DNA of 64,000 nucleotides from Diphasiastrum complanatum (taxonomy: Eukaryota > Streptophyta > Lycopodiopsida > Lycopodiales > Lycopodiaceae), in NCBI GenBank assembly GCA_029204225.1, contig CM055101.1:33051683-33115682 (forward strand), written 5' to 3'. Below, one piece after another: positions 50,675 through 62,092 of the stretch. The notes beneath the pieces were generated by a model, which saw only the letters and a program-made list of their open reading frames with translations, made no database searches and was not told the DNA's origin. Position numbers and translations under genes: made by a program. Numbering within the stretch: position 1 is the stretch's first letter; every line of letters begins with the position of its first letter.

Positions 50675-51840
50675 GTAAGCATTCAGTTTTCAAGTACTAC
50701 TGAGGGTAACCTCGTACGCATGGTATAATGCCTGCCATCACATGTATTTTAGCTGCTGGATATTGTTATAATTTCTGGTCTTTTGCTCTTCATCCGTGTG
50801 TTTAACAAGTCTCTGCACAGGTGGGAGCTTGCAAAACAAATTGTGAAGTTGATTGGCCTATTTCCTTTTAGGACTCTCGTCCACTGAGTTGTTTTGGTTT
50901 GGTTGATTTGCCAAATCAACTATTCTTGCAAATGACAAATAGAACAACTACACCCAAACCAAGACTGAATACTTGCATCTGAGTCGTGACAAATAGAGCA
51001 ACTACATCACCACAGAGTACAAGAAGAAACACCAGTACATAATGAATATTTGAACAGTTTTCTTGCATGAAAGATTAGACTTCTCACAGCATTAAATATA
51101 GTATCAGCTAATCCTCTACAAGGAAGAGCTATGAGTCTTTGATAAAGAACTCTAGTAATCGAAGCCATAGACTATAAAATGAATGTCTCTTATTCCTACT
51201 TAAAGTCATATTCATATTAGGGCTACAATCTTACCATGGACAATAAAGAGGTCCCTGTGCTATAGCAGCTGTATCCAGACTCCAAATATAGTGCAACTCT
51301 AACGCCCAATACCTTGTGAAAAATGTAATCATTGGTCCTGCCAAATAAAATGGAACCAGGACCCAAATTGTCAAGCCAGCCTTAAATGCACTATTTGTTA
51401 ACAATTCCGTACTAGCAAAAACATTGCCCTCAATGTGGGCAGTAGAACCAAAAATTATATGTTGAAATGGAGAAAGAAAATTGCCATTGGTGCTAAAATG
51501 AAATGTGATTGCACAGACGAGGGTGTGGTTACCAAAGGAATTTGAGAAACACTAGTTGCGCAAAGCCATAATCTGAAAAACTGTCGATATTAGGATTAGC
51601 TGTAGAAATATCCATGTTGTACTCAATGCCACAACATGAAAGTATGAATTGCTACCATTGAGTAGTAGTGTGAACCTCTATCAAGCTATATGAATGGACC
51701 AAGAATTTCAAAGGAGAACATGCTAGCATAATGAGTTGATGGCCAAAGAATTTGTGGTTGGACTCCATAGGGTTGAAGATTGCATGGCAATAAAAAATAG
51801 ATATTGAGTGCCATAAATAAATAATTCTCTTGATGCGTTG
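50675..51840. other. DUF789 intron or 3' flank, nothing recognised
   Basis: It begins with donor GTAAGC. ACAAATAGA-CAACTACA occurs twice near 50935 and 50990. No exon or domain is visible. Confidence 0.4.
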
Positions 51841-51849
51841 AAATGTGCA

Positions 51850-52020
51850 TCCATCATCGAGAAGGTTGATCTTAAGATGAGTATCATTATATCCGAGTTG
51901 GAGATGAAGATGCTCAAAGATGGCTTTTTCAATTTGGTTTGGATGCTATGAGTTTTTATTTATGCCATTTGGGTTAACTAATGCACCAACAACATTTATG
52001 ATTCTCATGAATGACTGTTC
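51850..52020 (+). mobile_element. Ty3/gypsy RT fragment
   Basis: The translation contains EKVDLKM, then [23 protein letters not shown]. The [12 protein letters not shown] block is the hallmark of gypsy RT. It breaks off at about 52020. Confidence 0.8.
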
Positions 52021-52652
52021 TAGGATCTACGTGTGAAAGGTTGTTGTCATCAAACATGCATTGGAACTAAGTCTGCTAATAATAGGAAAAACTCCCACTC
52101 ATTAGCATGATGAAGCATACGGCAAAGGTAGGATGCACTACCTTCTTCATGCCCCTTGCTTGTTAGGTTGCCTTTTCAATCTTATCTATAAGTTCCATTG
52201 TGGTTGGTGTGTGTGTGTGAGCTAGGAGCTTGAAGATCTCCACCACTCTCTTGGGTGCTGTGGATGATTTTTACCAACGTTTTATCCCTTGCTTTTTGGT
52301 GCCATACTATGTTTTCCACCATGTCTTTCTCTTAGCCCGATCACATGCACAATTCAGATATGTGATGGGCATCACAGATGACCATCCACTTTTGGATTGC
52401 AAGGGTGGTTCTGAGTACAGATGCCCATCTACTTTTTGATGCAAAAGTGGTTCTGAGCACATGCACTTACCACATCTTGAAACCAAACCTAGATAAGGCT
52501 TACAAAGACTTCAAATAGTAGCTTAATAGTAGGCTAAGTTCGTGATTGTGCTGCTAGCACTCTCGAAACTAGTTTTGTGCACATCTAGGAACTAGGGCTC
52601 ATGATAGAGCTTTCCACGTCTGAAAATGGTTGACTTCTTGGAAGTGCATGAA

Positions 52653-52657
<5 letters not shown>

Positions 52658-52707
<50 letters not shown>
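52658..52707. repeat. (CT)n microsatellite, about 25 units
   Basis: Uninterrupted CT tract, close to the LINE RT relic. Confidence 0.95.
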
Positions 52708-52710
<3 letters not shown>

Positions 52711-52759
52711 GACGTTCCACGACGTTTGCTTATTTAGAGATTATGAGACCTATGCTTTT

Positions 52760-53200
52760 CTATTGACGTGGTGTTAGCTATGATGGCACTCTATGAGAGT
52801 GTTATGTATGGGGCTGCCTCAGGAGTGTTACATGGATTTCTGATCAATTATGTAGCACCATTGGGGTGAAACATGGATGTTCCCTCTCACCCACACTATT
52901 CGGATAATATATTGATGAGCTAGAGTAGGTTATTGGCCATGATGGCAGTTTGGGATGTTGTGTTGGAAATAGATTGATCTCTATCTTACCATATACTAAT
53001 GATGTGTTCCTAGTTTCACTAACTAGAGAGGGGTTGCAAAGACACCTAGATAGTCTCCATGCTTCTATACCTAATGGGGTTTGAGGGTGAACATTTGGAA
53101 GACCAAGGTTATGATCTTCAACACTTTGGGGCCTTTATGCAGAGATAGGAGCTCACATGCACATAATCAAGGTCATAAGGCTGATAAAGTAGAAGCTTCA
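52760..53200 (+). mobile_element. Non-LTR (LINE) reverse transcriptase relic
   Basis: The translation reads GVKHGCSLSPTLFG-YIDELE, then ILPYTNDVFLVS (a decayed Y-A-D-D box), then REGLQRHLDSLHASI and TLWGLYAEIG. GVK-GC-LSPTLF and EGLQRHLD are typical of plant LINE RTs. Stops interrupt it. Confidence 0.75.
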
Positions 53201-53269
53201 GTTTCTAATATACATAGCAAGCAAGTCCTTTCCTGCCCTTAATTTGGAGTAATTTTGCTTTTAATCGAT

Positions 53270-54130
53270 CAACCTATGGTCACCCCACTTTTCGAAATTC
53301 CATGAACAATGTGGTGAAACATTTTTAGAGCCTTTGCGTGCTGCCCTATTTTGATGATATCTTAATTCAAAGCATCAACTTCACTTCTCGTCTTGATTAG
53401 TTGAATTCTGTGCTGCAACTCTAGTTACTTTTTAAATTTTACGTGAATTTTTTGAAGTCTCTCTTTGCTACTTTTGGTTTCTAGGGTTCTTAGTTTTTGC
53501 AGGCACAATTTGCCTTGAATACAAATTTGGCCTATGCTCATGAATACCATAACATCCTCATGTTCTGAGGACTCGCTAGTCATCCTTGGAGATCCATACC
53601 TCACGTTGCTACTGTAGTGTCACCCTTACATTCCCTTCTTCACAAAGGAGTCCCTTTTTTGTATGGTTTGATTTTTGCCGAAAGTGGTTTTGATTCTCTC
53701 AAGCATTGGCTCACCGTACTACTAATTCTTTGCTTGTTTGAATTCGATAGCCAATTCATTGTTGAGATAGATGCTAAAATCTATTGGAGTTAGGGCTATC
53801 CTCCATCAAGACCAAGGTGTCATTACTACTCATTTCATAAGCTCTGTCTTTATGAAGCCCATTATTTTACACACGATAGAAGCATTTGCCATAGTTTGTG
53901 CTCATTAGAAATGGTGCCACCACCTATATTGTATTCAATTTGACATTCAAACTGACCACCAATCACACCTCTACATCTAGAAAGACTGTAGTGATGGCCA
54001 TTTTGTTGGCCTCAATTTATTAAAACTTTTTATTTCCAAACACATTACCGACTCAACAAGAGCAATGTTGTGGCCGATGCTTTCTCCTGCTTGCCTCCCT
54101 ATGTCTTTACTTTAACTATTGCTACCTTGA
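53270..54130 (+). mobile_element. Ty3/gypsy RT thumb to RNase H relic
   Basis: The frame gives MNNVVKHFLEPLRVLPYFDDILIQS (RT active site FDDI), then GLASHPWRSIPHVATVVSPLHSLL, then FIVEIDAK, HFISSVFMKPIILHTIEAFAIVCAH, KWCHHLYCIQFDIQTDHQS and finally NVVADAFSCLP. This order matches gypsy RT/RNase H. It could be the continuation of the fragment at 51850-52020, separated by about 1.2 kb of other DNA. Many stops are present. Confidence 0.8.
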
Positions 54131-54356
54131 ATTTGTTTGAAATTCTACATAATATCTAGTTGCAGCGTTGTGATTTTTTTTCTAACTACTTGCTAGAATC
54201 ATTAAATAATGTATTGACGACTTTGCTATCAAATGTACATTGATTAAAATAATAACTAGGCCAACGTGCCATTGGTAGTTTAGTTAGCAAAAACTAGTCC
54301 TTTATACGTGGAAAAGGGCTTGTGTTAAGTGGATAAGATGCGAGGAGACACCAATG

Positions 54357-54408
<52 letters not shown>
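54357..54408. repeat. Compound (CT)n(CA)n microsatellite
   Basis: CT units up to 54376 switch directly to CA units up to 54408. The tract at 58383-58449 has the same CT-to-CA design. Confidence 0.95.
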
Positions 54409-54429
54409 CCATAGATGGTCAGCCATTGG

Positions 54430-55195
54430 AGATCGTATCTTTTTACGCATATTTGGGCACATTCTTCACAAGTCCCACCTTTAGTATGAGATATGCTGCT
54501 TGTTGCTGCTAGGTTGAGAAAGGGTGGGTCATGCATCCTTTGCTAGTCTTGAGCGCTTTTGCTTTAGGAAGTATATTCGGGGTGCCCGGAGTAAGTGTAG
54601 ACTATTCGACACTACAGTCTCATCTACTGCTATGTATGCCATAGAGGTTTGGTATACATGGATTCCAAATCCAGATTGGGCCAATATTTCTCGTTTGCAG
54701 ATCACAATGATTTCACATATGATTGACTATTGGGTCTGACCGAGATATCCTCATATTGCTTTCCTATCATCTCAGCTGCTCCAATTGAATTATGAATTTT
54801 ATTTGACGAGCTCAAAATTTGCAGACTTCATATAGTAGAGACATGATCCAATCTTTCTTTGAAAGGTTATGCTCTTCAACAGAAAATCGAAAAACTTCTA
54901 TGAATGGTTCTAGCACTTCAATGAAGCTCTAAGCTTCAATTGTCTCGCTTTAGACAATATGTTCGAAGTGTCTTTCCATTTCTTAAAGACTAGAGCTATG
55001 CTTAAAATTCGAAAGTTTGGTCGTTTTGATTGTAGTTGCTTGCCCACAATACAATGTGCAGCTCCAACAAGCAAACTTGGATTATTTCAACCTTATTTCT
55101 TCAAGAGTTGTTGGACCGAATGGCTCATAGGGTGGATGCAGTCAATAACTATATTAAAATTCAAATATAGTAACAACTATAAAGAAAGAAAATAA
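54430..55195 (+). mobile_element. LINE ORF2 C-terminal relic
   Basis: The frame at 54524-54739 reads FCFRKYIRGARSKCRLFDTTVSSTAMYAIEVW, corresponding to the region after the RT in plant LINEs (LFD-LV-P-LLYG-EVW). Further on, RYPHIAFLSSQLLQLNYEF and NCLALDNMFEVSFHFL fit its far C-terminus with low similarity. Confidence 0.6.
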
Positions 55196-55409
55196 AGGAC
55201 TTGTTGGGGTTAACATAGGGCAGGATACAACATGTAGTATGGAATCATGTGCAGGTCCAATATAGTCTCCATTGCTGACATATTAAGCATTTGGTGTAGT
55301 GAGACTGACAAGCTTATGTATGTTGCTTGTACACTCAAAAATCAAGACGAGGTTTGAGTGCTTGCTACCACTATTGATCCAGTCGACACATGATTCTTTT
55401 GCTACACTA

Positions 55410-55714
55410 GTGTTAATATTCCACATTGGGAATCTCTTTGGATTTCTCTATCTCTACTAGTATAAATAGGCGCCCTCTTTCTGCTGAAGAGTGATGAGGC
55501 TGGAGAGACTAGAGAGGGAGGAAGAGTTTGAAGAGGTTGGAGAGACTAGAGAGAGTGGCAATGCTTATGTACATACATTCTTTGTATAGAGATTTGTCTC
55601 CATTGGTATCCTACTTTACTTCCACATGTATGCATAATTTGCGATTGTTCATAGAACATTAATCGCTTAATTCATTGTGAATGTTTCCGCTTTTAGGTCA
55701 AATTGAATCCCGAC
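55410..55714 (+). repeat. Copia-like LTR
   Basis: It starts TGTTAATATTCCACATTGGGA, typical for plant copia LTRs, has TATAAATAGGCGCC at about 55461, and may end at CCCGACA (55714). No internal region follows. Confidence 0.55.
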
Positions 55715-55715
55715 A

Positions 55716-55815
55716 CCACTCTCTCTAGTCTCTCCAGCCTCTCCCGTAGAAAGAGGGCGCCTATTTATACTAGTAGAGATAGAGAAATCCAAAGGCCAAT
55801 GGTTCCCAATGTGAA
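55716..55815 (-). repeat. Inverted partial copy of the same LTR
   Basis: The reverse complement matches 55415-55560 with GGATTTCTCTATCTCTACTA, GTATAAATAGGCGCCCTCTTTCT and GAGGCTGGAGAGACTAGAGA, including the TATA box. The two copies lie head to head. Confidence 0.8.
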
Positions 55816-56689
55816 ATATCCAAAAGCCAACAGCCAAGAGCCATGTGTTACATAGGAGTTACAAAAACAAATGAAAAGCCTTGGCATTGGACAGCCAAGT
55901 GCTAATTGGAGAAGAAGCTTACTTGCCCCATGGACCCCCCATTATGAGTTAGGCCCCTCCAAACTTGAGTACATGACCAAAAGTTAAAAAATGCTCCTTG
56001 GGTCCTCAAAACCATATACATAGCCCCAACTTCATTAAATATGGCATTAACCCCATGAAGTCACGCAATCCATGCCTGAAGAAAGCTCTGTACTCGTCGT
56101 ACTATCTCTAGAGAAGATTCCACCCACGGAGAAAATAAACTTTGATGACCCCTGACAGCCGTTCAGGGTGTGTACCTTCTGGTACCTCGACTTCGCAGTT
56201 CAACAGAGGAATCTCCATTAAAGGACAAATAGTGACTTCTAACAACTAGGACATAGCAAGATCCGCCAGATGACTAACCGTGATTGTTGAGCTTATTGTT
56301 TGAAGTACCTACATTAGCAACGATTTATTTCAATAAATGTTTTTTCAATAGCCCACATTGGGGGGAAGTAGGGTTACTGTTAGGAACAGGCGATACATAT
56401 AGGGATTTTTACAATATCGTGATAGTTTTTTTTTGACATTGAGTACGTGACCCATTTATCTTGCTTCATCTTTTAACTGCGAAATGCTGTATGTGACTCT
56501 TTGTTGAGTTGCGATATTTCTTTTGTGATCTCACTGCTAGCAAGATTGTACCATCTTTGTAAGAAGCCCAAGCTCTCAAAGCTCCTCACTTCATGCTAGT
56601 TGATGTGTTCAGAATGATTAACCTCCCAAAAGAACTTAGGCTGCTCTTTAAGTCCTTCCACTTGCTATTTCGGTCCTAGGGCTTCATGT
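55816..56689. other. Intergenic, nothing recognised
   Basis: Moderate complexity, no domain found. Confidence 0.4.
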
Positions 56690-57103
56690 CACCCGTGTGT
56701 GGGTGATCAAGCCACTTTGGCATGCCCTTGGCCTACCTTGACTCTTCAAGCAATAGTGACTTATCAACTAGCCACCCCCTGCCCTACTGTTCTCAAGTGG
56801 TCACTGGACCACTTCGCTAATCTTGGTCATGACCCATATGGCTTAGGGTTGTTCCGCCACCTTGCCATTGATGGCGTGCTAGATCACTCGTGGTGACACC
56901 CGTGTGTGGGTGATCAAGCCACTTTGGCATGCCCTTTGCCTACCTTGACTCTTCAAGCAATAGTGACTTATCAACTAGCCACCCCCTGCCCTACTGTTCT
57001 CAAGTGGTCACTGGACTGCTCCGCTAATCTTGGTCATGACCCATATGGCTTAGGGTTGTTCCGCCACCTTGCCATTGGTGGCATGCTAGATCACCCATGG
57101 TGA
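56690..57103. repeat. 207-bp tandem duplication, two nearly identical units
   Basis: Units 56690-56896 and 56897-57103 both begin CACCCGTGTGTGGGTGATCA and differ at only a handful of positions. Each carries the same 65-codon frame (MGDQATLACP...), because 207 is a multiple of three and each unit contains an ATG and a stop. I recognise no protein. Confidence 0.95.
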
Positions 57104-58378
57104 CACATCCGACTTGAATTGTCAGGCACCTAGGTAGTTTATCGTGTGGTGCCCTATTGCGGGTCACTTGTCCCCTAATGACAACCAGTCTTTATAGGCC
57201 CCATTAGAGCCATGAGTGGGTTCTAACAATGTTATATGGGAACATTACAAGGGCCTCTTCTATATGACGAGGCTTATGTACAACCTTGTGCACTTTCGAA
57301 GGCTATGTCATTGGATGCTACTTTGGAACATAAATACGCTCCTTTTTTGGTGCTCTCTTCTACACCTATTGATAGCTCAGACACACTTCTATATTTGTTT
57401 CTCTACAATCATTCACACCATCTTATGGGACCAATGTTAAAACCTACTTGCTATAAGCATCGCTCTAAGGAAGCGCAAAACCTCTTACTACTATTGCTAT
57501 TGTTCATATTGGTTTTTGGAAGTGGTAACTGGTTATTGTACATGTTGTGGATGCAATAAGTTGGGAGTTCAAGTCTTGGCTTCCACACAAAGCAGGTGGT
57601 GTCCCTAGCCAGCTCTCAATTTCGATTTTCCTACAATGGTGCCAGCTTTGTGAGGAGATTCGGTGCTGTAACTATTTGCTACTGATTAAAAGGAAGAAGG
57701 CTAGAATAGTTTGATTAAATTCTGAGGGATTAGATTGTTGGAAGTACTGGAAAAGTTCACTGCTGGTTACAACTTTGTTCGCTTATTATAGCTATAATTT
57801 GGTTTGTTGGAAGAATAGTGCTACTCTAGTTTGTTAATTGTTGCAAGTTGGAAATTATCTTCTATTGAAGATAACTAGAGGTACATTAGTTGAATCGCTG
57901 ATGAAAAACTAGAGTTTCCTTCCTTTTCGGAATCGGCTGAATCGGCCTATTTGACCTTTTTGAATTGGGCCTAGGGTTTTCAAATTGGCGAATTGGTTTT
58001 AGGGTTTCAGAACTCAAATTTTTTTGCAGATTTGTCTAGAATTCAGAAAAGCCAAAAACGTAGTTGCATAATGCATTGATGATAATAGACATCGTGATTG
58101 AATTATAACAATCAAAGATTCCAAATTTTATATTTTAACGATCAACTATTTAAAGTTTACCCGATATGTGTTACCTGACACATGTATTCTATATGCTTTT
58201 AGGGTTTGAACTTTAAAACAATAAACCTAAAAGTGATGTCAAATCATAGATGAATAATGAGAAAAATAACAATGAAATTATAAAGGTATGAAGTTATGAA
58301 CTCAAAGTACTCAACATTCAACTATCTAGATTCCAATTTAAATTTCACATAATTCATAAAAGTGTAATAATTTGTAAT

Positions 58379-58382
<4 letters not shown>
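57104..58382. other. Intergenic, nothing recognised
   Basis: Telo-box-like AGGGTTT motifs occur near 57970, 58007 and 58200. No coding region can be supported. Confidence 0.4.

Positions 58383-58449
<67 letters not shown>
58383..58449. repeat. Compound (CT)n(CA)n microsatellite
   Basis: CT units switch to CA units at about 58409. Confidence 0.95.
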
Positions 58450-58452
<3 letters not shown>

Positions 58453-59149
58453 CCATTGCACTCTCACAAGAACAACAAAAAAAGAGGAAAAAACAGGACA
58501 CCTCTATAATCGGGTCCCGATTTGGAGATTTGAATCAGCCAAATCGGATTTGATCAACATGGAATCGCGATTCAGTGAAACTATTAAAAAAACAGATCAA
58601 TGAAAGGCTTCATTTGATCTGGCTGCCTAAAACTCAAATTCTGGATGTGTTAGTTCCTTCTGCTATACCCTCAAAAGAGACTACTCTTGGCAGAGGCTCA
58701 GAAATTTTGGAGAGCCACCTATCTATAACAAACATTCAACTTCCTAAGCTAAAGACAGGATTGAATCCATTTGACTGTTTGTCCCCAGGAAGAAATTTTG
58801 CTAGTGGAGAAGGGCAATGACTGGAGGAGAATCAATTTTGAATTTGAACACAGATCAACTAAAAGGCCAAATACAGAAGAAGGAACGAAGAAGATTCCTA
58901 CACGCGGTTGTAGCTGAAGCATCATTCATTGTGGGTAAGGAAAGTACACAGAGGAGGTTGCTCTACTATCTGCAGGAAGACAGATCGTTGTAACAACTTG
59001 CTGGTTTGAAGAAGAAATCATAACAGCTTTTGGAAATATGTTGCAGGTTGGACAGAGCATCGGAAGCCCTTGAGGATCGCAACCTTTGCTAGTGCAAATG
59101 AGGTTTTCGTAGGCAGATCGATATCGTAGATGATGACCATCGCCTGAGG
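58450..59149. other. Region before the cold-shock ORF
   Basis: A frame at 58575-58820 (KLLKKQINERLHLIWLPK...) has no known motif. It may be noncoding or transposon-derived. Confidence 0.3.
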
Positions 59150-59374
59150 ATGGAGAAAAAGAGTGGGAAACTCAAGTGGTTTAACAACTCCAAGGGGTTC
59201 AGCTTCATCAGTCCTGATGGCTCTAAAGATTTGTTTGTGCATCTAGGTTCCATCCATTTTGATGGCTTCCGATTCTTGTGTGATATCGAGCCTGTGGAGT
59301 TCACCATTGAACACAACGATGATGGTCGCACAAAGGCCTTGGATGTGATTGGCCCTAATGGCAGTTTTGTGTAG
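59150..59374 (+). CDS. Cold-shock-domain protein, short and intronless
   Basis: ATG 59150 to TAG 59372, 74 codons. It is almost exactly one cold-shock domain: SGKLKWFNNSKGFSFISPDG, LFVH, FTIEHNDDGRTKALDV. RNP1 is KGFSFI (residues 15-20; KGFGFI or KGYGFI is usual) and RNP2 is LFVH (28-31). Plant cold-shock proteins are RNA chaperones that continue into Gly-rich and CCHC zinc-knuckle parts; here a stop follows the domain at once and no Gly-rich sequence follows in any frame. It could be a truncated or processed copy or a genuine minimal protein. No promoter or polyA tail was identified. Confidence 0.7.
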   Translation: MEKKSGKLKWFNNSKGFSFISPDGSKDLFVHLGSIHFDGFRFLCDIEPVEFTIEHNDDGRTKALDVIGPNGSFV

Positions 59375-61399
59375 GGACATAGGAGTTACCTTCTTTAAAC
59401 GAGAGAGAGTTACCCGCAGATTTGAAATGAGAAGTTTGCTGGTTATGGGAGTCATGAGGACGAGTCTAGAATGAGCAAAGGTCAGGACCGTGGAGTTATT
59501 ACCAAGATAAATGACTGGATTATTTGTAGAACCAACAAAGAAATTGAAGAATCATTAAATTTTGAAGAATCTACTACAAGAAATTTTAGGGGTTTGATGG
59601 TCTATCTGTTACGGAAAAGAACCAGCCAAGAAATTTTTAAAGGACCATCAAATTTTGTAGAAAAGCTTTTCAAAGGGAATATGGTGGTTTCTTGGTGACA
59701 CATTAGGGCACCGGAACCCTAAATGTTAGCTGGAGCAAAAGTTTAACCTAGTCAAACTTGGTCAAAGGTCAAAATATCTACGAAGGATATGCACAGACAA
59801 AGGTCAACGATACACACGGTCAGTTATCTACGAAGGATGCATCAAGTTTAAGGGCAATAACAAGTATAAGGCAATCAGCTTGTGGAGGACAAACATTCTT
59901 AGGGCACTTGATTGTTCTTACAACAGTATAACCTATTAGGGTTTTTCAGTAGGTTGTTAGGTCAGCTGTAGACGTACAGGTTAGGGCACCAGCATGGAGT
60001 AGTGAATTTGCTAATTGCGGGCAATATTTTGGGTCAAGGAATTAAAGTTAGGGTTGATCAAAGTCAAAGATTAGGGTATGAAATTGAGTTAATCTTCTCT
60101 CAAAGATGTGGAGACAAACCAAATTATCTAGTGAACCTAGTTGGTGTTGCATGCGTATGTGCAGTTGTTGATTGAGGTTATTGATGGATGTTTTTAAGAA
60201 GACCTAAATGCCAAAGGTAAACCCAGGTAGGGTTGCATGCAAGAATGCATGTTATTGGCTGCGGTTGGTTGGAGATTTCTATGAGAAATCGGGAGCATAC
60301 TCAATGAATGGTACAAGTACTACTAGGGTTGACCATATCAAGCTAGTTTAAAAGGTAAAAGTTGTGGAACTTACAAGGTGTCGTTTATATTGGAAAAGTA
60401 CCAAGAGTACAAGCAAAGAACTATATTTGGTGTTATTAATTGTACCATGACATTCTTTGGTATGTGGTGAATGGTGCACAAGGTTTGGTTGCGTAGTTTC
60501 TTATCGTGGTGGCAAATGATAAGCTCATTGTTACAGGTGGCAGCTATTTCAATCTATGTGACAACTAAGTTCAGAGAGCAAGTTCAGCTCCAAGAGGGGT
60601 TTGGTTTATTGAAATGCATTTTTTGGGGACACAACAAGCAGGTTACTAGTTGTTTGAGAAGAAAAAGCCACCAAGGAGCAATCTAAAGCTTTGTATTGGT
60701 ATCAATCCAAGTACAAAGATACAGGGTGTCTTGTTGTTTTTTACATTGTTTGGTTTCTGTCTAAGTCATTGTAGCAAGTTTTTGTGGTAGAAACTTGCTT
60801 GTCTAACTTACCTATATCACTTGAGATTTATGATTAGATGAAGTGATAGTTTGTTCTAGTTGTCAAGTAAATTCATGGATACGATGCCATCCAAATCATA
60901 GTTGATTGTTCATGTGTATCAAGTAAAGATCAAATTTACTAGGAAGGTCTAGTTTGAGTTGAAGAAAAGTTTAATGTTTTCTTCAAGTTCTTGAATTTAT
61001 CCAAGTTCATGGTTTGTCATTGGGTAGATTCTATTGTTTCTAGTAAGATTTGGAAGCTTAGGATGTTGATTAGCATTTGAAAGTCAATTGGATAGGTTGT
61101 TGATTACCTTCAAAAATCAACTAGCATGGTTGTTATTTAGCTTGTAGTAGATAGGAAATAGACTTCCCAAGACAAAATCTACTCAAAGGGCAGTAACCTC
61201 AAAGCTAAAATTATGAGCACAATAGATTGCAATACTCCACATGCAATTTGCTCAACTAGTAATGAAATAGGTGGCTGATTTCTGCACAAAAAAATAGAAT
61301 GCTCACAAATAGGTAGACTTCAAATGAAGCCAAAACCAAAACCAGAAATTTGTGGCTAAAAAGAGTGCACACTATGTGCATATAGAGCTGATGGTAGCG
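59375..61399. other. Intergenic, nothing recognised
   Basis: A 75-codon frame at 59471 follows the cold-shock ORF but has no recognisable domain. TTAGGGCACC-type phrases recur near 59706 and 59980. Otherwise featureless. Confidence 0.4.
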
Positions 61400-62055
61400 C
61401 CCTACTCCAAGCTCACCAACAGGGAAATTTCAGCAAGAAATGTGTCCAAAACACATGTATCTTTATTTGTAGATGGGCGGCCTCCTACAAAGAAGTAAAT
61501 CTGAAATTTTCAGCTTGTAGTTGAGTCAAAATCACATGCAATTGGTTTGAGCATGGGCGCCCTACTGCTAGCTCTCAAATAGGTGAAGATGCCCTGCAAT
61601 TTCTTGCAAAAAAGTTAAGCCACAATTGATCTAGAGCTAAGCTATGAAAGCAGCACATAAGCAAGACTTAAGCTATGGAAGCAGCACATAAGCAAGACTT
61701 AGCCCTAGAAAGCAAGAAAGAGAGAGATTAAGGAGGCTAAAGAGAGAGATCAATATCATCAGCTGAATAACAAATGACACAGTTTCCCTACTTATAGCCA
61801 AGAGGAAGCCCTAAAAGGAAGCTTCCGATGGCTAGGGCCCAATTGGGAGGGATAATAGTGCGCCCTCCAAGAAGGCCCCCACTCTCCAGTAATATGTCCA
61901 AATGGCCTAATAATGAATAATAAGGCCAAAGGCCAACCATATAGTCTAAGTGTCACTAATGAATAAAAGGGGCCCAAGGCCTGCTTATGCATAAAGTAAA
62001 GTAAATGTAAATGGACGTGGCGAATGTAATGAGCCAAGTCCATAACTCTCCCCGA
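61400..62055 (-). repeat. Probable 3' LTR of the terminal gypsy element, borders approximate
   Basis: On the minus strand the purine-rich CGGGGAGAG (about 62052-62044) follows the pol stop and precedes TTATGGACTTGG. GGCTATAAGTAGGG at about 61795 is a likely TATA box. AAGCAAGACTTA-GC--TGGAAGCAGCACAT phrases repeat at 61640-61700. Confidence 0.45.
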
Positions 62056-62092
62056 CACAAAAAAAGACCCAATTGCCGAAAAGAAACTGGAT

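Noticed and set aside
50700-50740. GCATGGTATAATGCC as the missing DUF789 exon (A-W-Y)
   Set aside because: The motif continues N-A-C-H rather than P-I-Y, there is no acceptor before it, and it overlaps the start of the intron.
57216-57559. Overlapping 74- and 107-codon frames
   Set aside because: No recognisable motif and no codon signature; likely chance.
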